The notes under the pieces: generated by a model
What the model saw: the letters and a program-made list of their open reading frames with translations, nothing else
The model's database searches: none
Told to the model about the DNA's origin: nothing
In this document: positions 16,926 through 24,986 of the stretch, one piece after another
Position numbering within the stretch: position 1 is the first letter of the stretch
Layout: each line of letters begins with the position of its first letter
Assembly (NCBI RefSeq): GCF_014205155.1
Contig: NZ_JACHMX010000001.1
Coordinates: 1,116,001 to 1,180,000, forward strand
Length of the DNA: 64,000 nucleotides
From: Amycolatopsis umgeniensis
GTDB taxonomy: Bacteria; Actinomycetota; Actinomycetes; Mycobacteriales; Pseudonocardiaceae
Direction of reading: 5' to 3'
Program-made: the position numbers and the translations under genes

Positions 16926-18338
16926 ATGCCTGGCTTCGAAACTCTGCTCCCCCGTCCCGTCTCGGTGGAACCGCTGCCGGGAGAATGTCCCGCACCGTCC
17001 GAAGTGGACGTACGCACCGACGCCGGCCTGCCCGCCGAGGGCTACCGGCTGGAGATCGACCCGTCCGGCGTGACCCTGCACGCGGCCGACGCGGCGGGCG
17101 AGTTCTACGGCCGCCAGACGCTCCGGCAGCTGATCGGGCCGGACGCGTTCCGGGCCACGTCCATCCACCAGGGACCGCGGACGATCCCGTGCGGAGTGGT
17201 GACCGATCATCCGCGCTTCGGCTGGCGCGGCTGCCTGCTCGACGTGGCGAGGAACTTCCGGACCAAGGCCGAGGTGCTGCGGTTCGTCGACCTGCTCGCC
17301 GCGCACAAGCTCAACGTGCTCAACCTGCACCTGACCGACGACCAGGGCTGGCGGATCGAGATCCCCGAGTTCCCCAGGCTGACCGAGGTCGGCGGCTGGC
17401 GGAAGTCGTCCATGGTCGGGCGGCACGACGGACCGGAGCGCGACGGACGGCCGCACGGCGGGTTCTACTCGGCCGACGATCTCCGTGAGATCGTCGCGTA
17501 CGCCGCCGCGCGTGCGGTGACGGTGGTCCCGGAGGTCGACATCCCCGGGCACGCACGCGCCGCCATCGCCGCCTACCCCGAACTCGGGCCGGAAACAGCC
17601 GAGCCATGGGAGGTCTGGACGAGCTGGGGTATCAGCACGTCACTGCTGAACACGGAGAAGTCCACAGTGGACTTCTTCAAGAAGATCTTCGACCACGTGC
17701 TGGACATCTTCCCGTCCGAGGTCATCGCGCTCGGCGGCGACGAAGTGCCCGGCGCGACCGAAGAACACGGCTGGTTCGTCCGCGAGATCGCGCAGCATCT
17801 GGTCGAACGCGGACGTCGTCCGCTCGGCTGGGACGAAGTGCTCGAGGCGGGCGACCTGCCGCCGATGGTCATCGGCTCGTGGCAGAGTGAGGCGGCGGGT
17901 GCGCGTGCCGCCGCCGCCGGTCACGACGTCGTCATGTGTCCCGAGGACCACGTGTATCTGGATCACCGGCAGTCCGACCATCCCGACGAGCCGATCCCGG
18001 TCGGCTATCTGAGCACGCTGGAGAGCGTCTACGCCTACGAGCCGGTGCCCGCCGATTTCCCCGAGGAGAAGACGATTCTCGGCGCGCAGGCGCAGGTGTG
18101 GGCGGAGCATCTCGACACCGTGCGGCGGGTGGACTACGTCGCCTTCCCGCGTCTGAGCGCCTTCGCCGAGGTGGCGTGGAGCGACCCGGCGGGGCGGGAC
18201 TACGCGGAGTTCCTGCCGCGTCTGCGGGACCACCACCTGCCCCGGCTGGACGCGCTGGGCGTCGAGTACCGGCCGCTGGAGGGCCCGCATCCCTGGCAGA
18301 CGCGGCCGGGAGTGCCCGGACGGCCGCGACAGAGGTAA
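16926..18338 (+). CDS. Beta-N-acetylhexosaminidase, GH20
   Basis: 470-residue glycoside hydrolase removing terminal GlcNAc (or GalNAc) from chito-oligosaccharides by substrate-assisted catalysis. The catalytic pair is Asp272-Glu273 in ALGGDEVPG. Other GH20 marks are RGCLLDVARNF, LNLHLTDDQGWRIEIP and VVPEVDIPGHARAA. No signal peptide is visible, so it is cytosolic and acts on imported oligosaccharides, like DasD-type partners of Streptomyces transporters although those are a different GH family. Last gene of the plus-strand run, followed by a strong terminator. Confidence 0.95.
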   Translation: MPGFETLLPRPVSVEPLPGECPAPSEVDVRTDAGLPAEGYRLEIDPSGVTLHAADAAGEFYGRQTLRQLIGPDAFRATSIHQGPRTIPCGVVTDHPRFGWRGCLLDVARNFRTKAEVLRFVDLLAAHKLNVLNLHLTDDQGWRIEIPEFPRLTEVGGWRKSSMVGRHDGPERDGRPHGGFYSADDLREIVAYAAARAVTVVPEVDIPGHARAAIAAYPELGPETAEPWEVWTSWGISTSLLNTEKSTVDFFKKIFDHVLDIFPSEVIALGGDEVPGATEEHGWFVREIAQHLVERGRRPLGWDEVLEAGDLPPMVIGSWQSEAAGARAAAAGHDVVMCPEDHVYLDHRQSDHPDEPIPVGYLSTLESVYAYEPVPADFPEEKTILGAQAQVWAEHLDTVRRVDYVAFPRLSAFAEVAWSDPAGRDYAEFLPRLRDHHLPRLDALGVEYRPLEGPHPWQTRPGVPGRPRQR

Positions 18339-18346
18339 GTGATGGA

Positions 18347-18381
18347 CATGGGATGGGCCGCCGCAACCGGCCCATCCCATG
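18347..18381 (+). terminator. Terminator of the catabolic operon
   Basis: Perfect 14-bp stem CATGGGATGGGCCG / CGGCCCATCCCATG with a 7-base loop, nine bases after the GH20 stop. No long T-run, as usual in actinobacteria. Confidence 0.8.
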
Positions 18382-18470
18382 CCGCCGTGGCCCCTTCATC
18401 CCTCCAGGCGTCCACTGTGGACGCTTTCGATGACTGGGTGTTCTGATTTGACAGTCACAGAGAGGCCGCG

Positions 18471-18511
18471 TGAAGGCCCCCTTCGCCGCGCTAGACGCAA
18501 TGAAGGAGCCC
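18471..18511. repeat. Degenerate intergenic palindromic repeat, copy 3
   Basis: TGAAGGCCCCCTTCGCCGCG, short loop, CGCAATGAAGGAGCC: an eroded relative of the 4291-4335 copy with mismatched inner arms. Lies between convergent genes (GH20 and the XRE-NTPase gene). Confidence 0.55.
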
Positions 18512-18552
18512 AGCTCGATCGATCAGACCGGCGAGCTACGTGGCATTTGCCT

Positions 18553-21500
18553 TCATCCCCCATTGTCGCCGCGAACTTCTCGCATTGCTTTCAGCAGCGT
18601 ATCGGCGGCCATCGACCAGGTGCGCCTTTCCGCCATCTCCGCACGCAGCAGCCTTGCCATCCCGAACGAGGGCTTCGGATTGGCGAGGACGGCCGCGATC
18701 GCGTCTCCCCAGCGCAACGTGTCCTTGTACTCCTCTTCCGTGACCGGGATCAGCTTGTTCGACAGATCCACCGACAGATCGGATTGCTCTTCGGAGAGCA
18801 GGAGGCCCAACCCGCTTCGCTTGCTGATCAGCGTCGGCACCCCCAGCTTGATCGCCTCCAGCCCGACCAGTCCGAACCCTTCTGAGCGGGAGGGCATGAT
18901 GACGACGTTCGCACGGTGCAAGTCCTGTCGCAAAGCTCCGCTGTCCGGAGAGTACGGTCGTGGGACCACCCGAAGGGAATCGGTGCCCGCCCAGGATTTG
19001 ACTTCGTGGATCAGGCGCTCGGAGTCCTCTTTCTCCGTCCCGCGAAGCACCAGTTCGACTTCAGGTTCGTTCGCGCCTCTCTGAGCCAGCACATGCCCCA
19101 AAGCCCTGGCCGCGATATCGACGCCTTTGATCCGCGCCTCTTGGTGCCCCAGCCGCCCCATCAGCAGCACGCGAACCGTGTCGCTGAGCACCGGAGTTTC
19201 CGCGACATCCTCGGAGACGTCGAACCCCGGGTCGAGGCGCACCACTTCCGGTCCTCCGGAACCACGCAGATGGTCCCGCAGGTTGTTGCTCAGCGCCGGC
19301 CCGACCCCGATCGCCAGATGCGCCTTTTTCGCTATTTCGATCTCGTGCCTGCTGCGCTCGTCAGCACGCGCGGCCGGGTCGCCGTCCAACCTCCGTTTGT
19401 CGACTTCGACTCGATCGGAGACGACATGCAAGAAATGCAGGAGTTTGGCGTCCCGGTAGTGGTCTTCGACGAGCCACAAGGCCGCTTCGCCGGTCTTACG
19501 GCCATGCCCGATCACGAAATCAGGGGCGATCGGCGGAGTGACGACCGGTGGCCGGGACAACGCGGTTTCCGCCGCTCCCAACGCGGAAGGCGGATGCACC
19601 AGATGGACGCCTGCCGCGGCCGCGTCGCGCCGCTCATCGTCACTGGCGCTCGGGACCGAACAGTAGACTTCCGCACCTTGGGCCACGAGTGCTTTGCAGA
19701 GCTCACGGTTGATGGTGCTGATGCCGCCGCCGTGCCGCGAGACCCACTCCGTGTTGACAGCCAGCACACAAATCCGCCCAGGTTCGGCGACGGCCACCGC
19801 GGGCCGGGGCTCGTCCCCTCTCGGCTCCTCGTAGTCCTGCTGTAGGTGAACCACCTGCTCGCCGCGGAGCCGCTCGACGTCCGCGACCGCCCCGACTTCG
19901 TTGTACAGGGCGATCGCCGCCGCGCGATGCGCGTCGGCGTCGACCAGTCGGCCTTGCCCGGCCGCCGCCCGGCCGAGGCCCTCGTAGGCCACAGCCTCTT
20001 CTCGCTGCGCTTTACCCGATCGAGCACGGTCGATCGCGGTCCGGTAATGAGCCGCCGACACATCGAACTCGCCCAAGAGCAATTCCGTTTCAGCGAGGTG
20101 AGAGATGAGCTGCGCGATATCACCGTCGCGAAAGAGAAGTTCCTGGTAGTCGTTCAACACCTTCTCGAAGTTCGCCTTCGCGGCGACCAGCCCACCTAGC
20201 CGAAGCTCGCACCGCGCGATGCAATCGAGCGCGATCGCCGCGTTCGATCGCTGCGCCTGATCGTGGTAAAAGACCCAGGCGCGTCGCGACAGGTCCAGTG
20301 CCTGGTTGAAGTCACCTCTCTCGTAAACGAGCCAGGCCCGGTTGGCCCCGACGTTCATCTCTCCGAACCGATCGTCGACGGCGGAGAACTCCGTCTGGGC
20401 GCGTGAGTACAGCTCCATCGCCTCGTCCTTGCGGCCGAGTTGCATACTCGCCAGACCGAGGTTGTTGAGCACGATGGCGACCGCTCGATGATCGCCGGTA
20501 CGTACCGCCGCCTCCATCGCCTGCTCATAGCAAGCCGTCATCAGTTCCCACTGCTTGGTGGCGTAGAAGTAGCCTCGAAGGCAGTAGGCGAACTGCCAGC
20601 AGGCCTTGTCCTCACGCCGTAAGGCCATTTCCTGGATCAGGGGGAGGAAGTTGTCGACTTCACTCTCCATCCACATATTCGCCGAGTAGCCATCCGGGAA
20701 CAGCGGTGTCTCCACCGACGGAGACACCAGATCGAGCTCCAGCCGATAGCGGTGCTCGTCGATATGGGAATCCGCCGCCGCGGCGGCGTGCAAGAAGTAC
20801 TCGAAGAGCCTGCCCCTTGCCGAATCCTCCTCGGGAACGGACAGGAGTTCGGCGTCAGGACGGCGCAGGTGATCCCGTAGCACGTCGTGCAGGCGGTACG
20901 CGCTATGGGAATGACGTTCGAGCATCCCCGCTCTGATCAGCTCGTCCAACAGGCCTTCGGCCGCGGTGGGCGAGATTCCCGCCAGTGCCCCGGCAGCCCA
21001 CGCGTCCACCCGAGGGCCTGGATGCGCCGCCATGAGCTGCAGCATCGCCAGTTGCCCGTCGGACAGCGTGGCGCAGGAGGCCTCCAGAACCGCGGTCACG
21101 CTTCGCAGCCCATCGGTGAATTCATGGTGACGAGCCGCTTGATCGGCGAGGCGGGCGGCCACGTCCTCCAGGCGCCGGGCCGGGTTGTCCCGGAAACGCG
21201 ACGCGACGATGCACACGGCGAGAGGGAGCCGGTAGCACATCTCGGTCACCTTCCGGACGACCGCCGGATCGCTCCTCTCCGTCGTCGTCCCCAGTTCGGC
21301 GACCGAGGTGAACAAAGCCACCGCGTCGGCTGGTTCCAGGGCCCGGACGTGCTGGTGCAGGGCGGCGTCCAGAACGGTCAGTGGCTGACGGCTGACGATG
21401 ATCACCGCGGACCTGCCGTTGGGCGGGCGTAAGGCGTGCACCTGCTGGGCACTCGACACGTTGTCGAGCATGACCAGGACTCGGCGGCCCGCGAGCTTCT

Positions 21501-22083
21501 GCCGGAGAAGGGCGGTCCGGTCCTCCTCGCTCGGTGGTACCAGCTCACCGGGTACCCCCAGCCGCCGCAGGACACGGACGAGTGCCTCGTCCTTCCCCAA
21601 AGGCTGACTGTCCGGGTTGTAGCCCTGCATGTCGAGGTAGATGCAGCCGTCCGGGTAGTCGTGATGGAGCCGCTCGGCCACCCATAGCGCTATCGCCGTC
21701 TTGCCGACACCGGCCATGCCGTAAAGCACGCAAACTCGCGGCAGTCGGCTCGGCTCGACAGGGCGGAGATGCCGCTCGAGCGCCCGCGCCTCGACGTCGC
21801 GGCCGATCAGCCTGCGTGGCCCGGCCGGCAGGTCACACGGAGGTTCGAAACGGGCACGCCGTTCGTCGACGGCCAGGACCGCGGCCGCCTGCGCCAACTC
21901 GTCACCGGTGCCCAGGACGCGATCACAGGCGGCGGCGAAAGTGGTCGTCGGTGGTGCCACCCCGTGCTCCACGCGACTTATCTGCGCCTTGCTGTAGTGG
22001 ATCAGATCCCCGAACGCTTTCAGGGACAAGCCGGCCCCGATGCGCAGCCCCCGCACTCTCGCCCCGAATGCTTTTCGATCCAC
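18553..22083 (-). CDS. XRE-HTH / NB-ARC NTPase / TPR / GT4 glycosyltransferase fusion (candidate conflict protein)
   Basis: 1176 residues with four regions. (1) Helix-turn-helix, about 3-60 (LSLKAFGDLIHYSKAQISRVEHG). (2) NB-ARC/STAND NTPase with P-loop GMAGVGKTAIA (about 122-132), Walker B RRVLVMLDNV and VIIVSRQPLTVL. (3) TPR helices (AIVLNNLGLASMQLGRKDEA, LAETELLLGEFDVSAAHYRTA). (4) From about residue 780 a family 4 glycosyltransferase (VNTEWVSRHGGGISTINREL, LLMGRLGHQEARIKGVDIAA, EGFGLVGLEAIKLG with the EX7E pair). GTG 22083 is preceded by AGAGGGG and fits better than the upstream ATG at 22128. The first three parts are the SARP/AfsR-like regulator-NTPase layout; the C-terminal glycosyltransferase in effector position is unusual. 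Divergent from the TIR gene. Function inferred, not known. Confidence 0.85.
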   Translation of the reverse strand: MDRKAFGARVRGLRIGAGLSLKAFGDLIHYSKAQISRVEHGVAPPTTTFAAACDRVLGTGDELAQAAAVLAVDERRARFEPPCDLPAGPRRLIGRDVEARALERHLRPVEPSRLPRVCVLYGMAGVGKTAIALWVAERLHHDYPDGCIYLDMQGYNPDSQPLGKDEALVRVLRRLGVPGELVPPSEEDRTALLRQKLAGRRVLVMLDNVSSAQQVHALRPPNGRSAVIIVSRQPLTVLDAALHQHVRALEPADAVALFTSVAELGTTTERSDPAVVRKVTEMCYRLPLAVCIVASRFRDNPARRLEDVAARLADQAARHHEFTDGLRSVTAVLEASCATLSDGQLAMLQLMAAHPGPRVDAWAAGALAGISPTAAEGLLDELIRAGMLERHSHSAYRLHDVLRDHLRRPDAELLSVPEEDSARGRLFEYFLHAAAAADSHIDEHRYRLELDLVSPSVETPLFPDGYSANMWMESEVDNFLPLIQEMALRREDKACWQFAYCLRGYFYATKQWELMTACYEQAMEAAVRTGDHRAVAIVLNNLGLASMQLGRKDEAMELYSRAQTEFSAVDDRFGEMNVGANRAWLVYERGDFNQALDLSRRAWVFYHDQAQRSNAAIALDCIARCELRLGGLVAAKANFEKVLNDYQELLFRDGDIAQLISHLAETELLLGEFDVSAAHYRTAIDRARSGKAQREEAVAYEGLGRAAAGQGRLVDADAHRAAAIALYNEVGAVADVERLRGEQVVHLQQDYEEPRGDEPRPAVAVAEPGRICVLAVNTEWVSRHGGGISTINRELCKALVAQGAEVYCSVPSASDDERRDAAAAGVHLVHPPSALGAAETALSRPPVVTPPIAPDFVIGHGRKTGEAALWLVEDHYRDAKLLHFLHVVSDRVEVDKRRLDGDPAARADERSRHEIEIAKKAHLAIGVGPALSNNLRDHLRGSGGPEVVRLDPGFDVSEDVAETPVLSDTVRVLLMGRLGHQEARIKGVDIAARALGHVLAQRGANEPEVELVLRGTEKEDSERLIHEVKSWAGTDSLRVVPRPYSPDSGALRQDLHRANVVIMPSRSEGFGLVGLEAIKLGVPTLISKRSGLGLLLSEEQSDLSVDLSNKLIPVTEEEYKDTLRWGDAIAAVLANPKPSFGMARLLRAEMAERRTWSMAADTLLKAMREVRGDNGG

Positions 22084-22272
22084 CGCTGCCCCTCTTCTCG
22101 CGGTCACGCGTACTACTCGAGCGTTCACCCATGGTCAGGCAAGCCACCTCGGCGAAAGCCCTCCCCGAGCCGTTCACCCGTTACAAAACCCGATGGGAAC
22201 GATGGAACGGCACGACAGGTCGCGTCGACCACTACACATGGTGAAGTCTTTGGGGAGAAAAGACCACTGGAT

Positions 22273-22290
22273 GACACCTGTGCCAGTGTC
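22273..22290. promoter_or_regulatory. Possible XRE operator between the divergent conflict genes
   Basis: Inverted repeat GACAC-N8-GTGTC about 20 bases upstream of the TIR gene start, in the 228-bp divergent spacer. Placement suits control by the HTH of the neighbouring fusion protein; no other support. Confidence 0.25.
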
Positions 22291-22311
22291 GGCTGAGAGG
22301 ATCCCACGAAC

Positions 22312-23970
22312 TTGTCCGATGCGATCTACGACGTCTTCCTATCGTTCTCCGGTGACGATAGGGAAGACGGGCGCGCTCTCGCGGAGCGGCTGCGCTCGGC
22401 GGGGTTGCAAGTCTTCCTCGACGAAGATGGAATCGCGCGCCGCGACAGCCTTACGGAGCGCATCGGGCTCGCTGTACAGGGGTCGAAAACGCTGGTGGCG
22501 TACTACTCCGCGGGCTACGGCAGCAGGCCCGCATGTCAGCATGAACTCATGACGGCCTTCCTGGCCGCTCAGCGGGAAGGCACCGTCCGGCAGCGGATCC
22601 TGGTGATCAACCCTGAGCCTGGGACGGATCATATTCACCCGATCGAACTGGCGGACACCAAGTTCGCCCGGGCCCAAGTGGGCGTTGCCGACCTCGCTCA
22701 CTGGATCGCGGGGACCGCACGCGAGTTGGAAGGCCCCATCGGCCCTCCTCCCCCTTCCGAGAAACATCTGTGGCCTTTTTGGCTGACTCGTCACGTCCAG
22801 GGGTTCCTCGGACGGCACCGCGAACTTTGGCACCTCCACACGGAACTCCACGCCAGTAAGTACCCGGTCATCAGAGAACGCGCCTACGGCTCCTTCGTGT
22901 CGCTCTGGGGCTCCCCCGGCTCGGGGAAGACCGCCCTCGTCGCGAACTACGCGTGGCGGTTCAGGGACGCGTTCCCCGGTGGGGTCCACTGGCTGAGCTT
23001 GGCCGAAGCCGACTCACACCCTGATCGGCTTCACTCCGTCTATTGCGGCGAACTCCGGCGCGCCGGTCGTGAGCTCGGCATGGACCTCGGCTCCGTTCCG
23101 GACGAGCTGCTTCCCTCGACCGTGGCACGAACGCTCGGCAAGTCCGGGGAAGCCAGTCTGTGGATAGTCGACGACCTGCCCCGTGGCTGCGGCGCCAAGC
23201 ACCTCGCGCATCTCGTGCTGCCCAGCGGTAGCGGAGCGCACACGGTGCTCGTCGGACAGGATGACGCCTTCCAAGGCCATCTGCCCGTCATTCGAGTGGG
23301 GCCGCTGTCTTCGGACGAAGCCGCCGAGCTGCTGGATTCGTACCGGAAAGCTCAAGACGAAGTAGACAGGAAGAGTCGCAAAGATCTCGTCCAGAAACTG
23401 GACGGCAATCCGGGGCCGTTGATCGCCCTCGGAGAACATCTCAGAAACAACGAGGGGTTCTCCTCCTATCCCAGTGTCGGAGGCGACCTTGCCGTCGAGG
23501 GGAAGCTGCGCGATGAAGTGTTCAGGGGTGCCCGGCGGGTGGTGGACCTCATGAGCACTGACGAGATCGCGCTTCTCGCCTTCATTTCCCGTGCCGACCA
23601 GTACGAGTTCCCCAGTGAGGTGATCGCGGCGGTGCCGAGCTTCGCCACCGTCGACGTCGCAGCGGTATTGCTCGGTCTGCGCAGCCACTCGGTGGCGGTC
23701 CGCGACACCCTGTGGCAACTCGATCCCTTGGTGGCGGAAGCGGCCAGGGAACGCCACCGGGCGCTCGGCGTCAAAGCGATCCCGCAAACAGAAGTCACCG
23801 ACTTTCGGGTCGAGGTCGCCAAAGCTCTCAAGAAGACGAGCGGGCCGCGAAAGGACCGTCGGACCGCGGCGGTCGAGGCCAGTCGACCTCGACGAATCGT
23901 GGCCGGTATATCCGCACGTCGGCGATGTTGTCGCCGTGGTCCAGGCTGTTCACGTTGTACGACACCGTGA
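22312..23970 (+). CDS. TIR domain / STAND-type NTPase protein (candidate immune effector)
   Basis: 552 residues. Residues 1-140 are a TIR domain: YDVFLSFSGDDREDGRALAERL, LDEDGI, and SRPACQHELMTAF with Glu78 at the position of the catalytic glutamate of NAD-cleaving TIRs. Then an NTPase with P-loop GSPGSGKT (200-207), Walker B SLWIVDDLP (282-290) and a winged-helix-like C-terminal part; no TPR or other sensor repeats follow. TTG start at 22312 (AGAGG upstream) is the only start that includes the whole TIR fold. The last 47 residues (from 506) are arginine-rich and are read from the strand opposite the neighbouring secreted-protein gene, so the natural C-terminus may be lost. Likely NAD+ depletion or signalling on infection; inferred. 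Confidence 0.82.
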   Translation: MSDAIYDVFLSFSGDDREDGRALAERLRSAGLQVFLDEDGIARRDSLTERIGLAVQGSKTLVAYYSAGYGSRPACQHELMTAFLAAQREGTVRQRILVINPEPGTDHIHPIELADTKFARAQVGVADLAHWIAGTARELEGPIGPPPPSEKHLWPFWLTRHVQGFLGRHRELWHLHTELHASKYPVIRERAYGSFVSLWGSPGSGKTALVANYAWRFRDAFPGGVHWLSLAEADSHPDRLHSVYCGELRRAGRELGMDLGSVPDELLPSTVARTLGKSGEASLWIVDDLPRGCGAKHLAHLVLPSGSGAHTVLVGQDDAFQGHLPVIRVGPLSSDEAAELLDSYRKAQDEVDRKSRKDLVQKLDGNPGPLIALGEHLRNNEGFSSYPSVGGDLAVEGKLRDEVFRGARRVVDLMSTDEIALLAFISRADQYEFPSEVIAAVPSFATVDVAAVLLGLRSHSVAVRDTLWQLDPLVAEAARERHRALGVKAIPQTEVTDFRVEVAKALKKTSGPRKDRRTAAVEASRPRRIVAGISARRRCCRRGPGCSRCTTP

Positions 23971-24928
23971 GTTTCCCCGGACGACTCAGCTGTGGATGTG
24001 CCGTCGCGTCGTAGACGATGCGACGGTCACTCGCTTCCGGCGCCCGGTGGAGGACGACAGGAGCGCCGAACGGGCCGGTCGGCGTACTCGCCGTGTACGC
24101 GAGCATCACCGGGCTGAAGCCGGGGCTGGTGTCCATGGTGATCAGCACGTACTCGCCACCGACCCGGGTCACCGAGAACGCCGTCCCGATCCCGGACAGC
24201 ATCCGGACGGAGTCCTCCTCGCGGGACGACCAGCCGAAGCCGCTCCAGAACTGCCATGGCCCGCGAAGGCCCCCGATGGGCACCCTGGCGAGCCGGAGGT
24301 GTCCCTGGTCCGCACCGTAGACATAGGTGTAGCCACCGTTTTCGAGCAGTTCCGATCCCCACGCGACCTGGTCGCCGACCGGGATGACCAGCAGTTCTGA
24401 CGGTGTCAGCGCGGGCAGCCGGAAGGTGGCCAGCGAGGTCCCGGTGCCGCGGAAGTCGAGTCCGCCGGGTCCTGTTGTCCTGTACCGGTTGTAGAGCACC
24501 CGAAGGACATCGCCTTCGACGACGCCGTCCCCGACCCAGTAGTGCTCACCGGAGCCCGCGAGCCCGATCAGCGGCTCAGGGTCCTCGGCGGTGCCACCGT
24601 GCAGCGTCTCCCCCAGCGTGCCGTCGGCCCGCTGGACGACCAGGGTGTTGCGGGCGATCGGGCTGTCCGGCGGGCGGCTGTGATCGGGGTTCACCTTGCC
24701 GAGGAACGTGTCCGAGAACAGCCACGCGGTGCGGCCGTCCGGCAGCGGGACCGACACCGTGCGATCCCCGCCTGTCCAGTGTCCGCCTTGATCGCCGTAA
24801 CGGCTCCAGAGTTCGTTCAGCCCGGCGGCGGGGGCCTCGGGCCGCGGCGCGGGCGCGATCCCGCTGCTCGCCATCATGGCGCTGAGCAGCAACAAGGCCA
24901 CCACGAGGATCCGCGACGGCCGGCGCAT
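23828..24928 (-). CDS. Secreted DUF5005/DUF4185-like protein
   Basis: 366 residues with an N-terminal hydrophobic signal (RILVVALLLLSAMMASSGIA). The body repeats short Trp/Gly/Asp motifs of a beta-propeller-like glycosidase fold (GGDRTVSVPLPDGRTAWLFS, YWVGDGVVEGDVLRVLYNRY, YVLITMDTSPGFSPVMLAYT) and ends VRIYRPRFVEVDWP. Proteins of this type are annotated DUF5005 or DUF4185 and are thought to be extracellular carbohydrate-active or binding proteins. The 3' end overlaps the TIR gene by 143 bp in convergent orientation, which is unusual. Normal end of the family is reached before the overlap's far side, so this gene seems intact. Confidence 0.7.
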   Translation of the reverse strand: MRRPSRILVVALLLLSAMMASSGIAPAPRPEAPAAGLNELWSRYGDQGGHWTGGDRTVSVPLPDGRTAWLFSDTFLGKVNPDHSRPPDSPIARNTLVVQRADGTLGETLHGGTAEDPEPLIGLAGSGEHYWVGDGVVEGDVLRVLYNRYRTTGPGGLDFRGTGTSLATFRLPALTPSELLVIPVGDQVAWGSELLENGGYTYVYGADQGHLRLARVPIGGLRGPWQFWSGFGWSSREEDSVRMLSGIGTAFSVTRVGGEYVLITMDTSPGFSPVMLAYTASTPTGPFGAPVVLHRAPEASDRRIVYDATAHPQLSRPGKLTVSYNVNSLDHGDNIADVRIYRPRFVEVDWPRPPRSDGPFAARSSS

Positions 24929-24986
24929 CCGATCATGCTAGAGCCGCCGAGGTCTTTGTACGAGCCTTGTGCGGCAGAGGGTTACG

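Noticed and set aside
18553..22083. AfsR/SARP-type antibiotic pathway regulator
   Set aside because: The N-terminus is an XRE-type HTH, not a SARP OmpR-type DNA-binding plus BTAD, and the C-terminus is a glycosyltransferase; only the NB-ARC/TPR middle is shared with AfsR.
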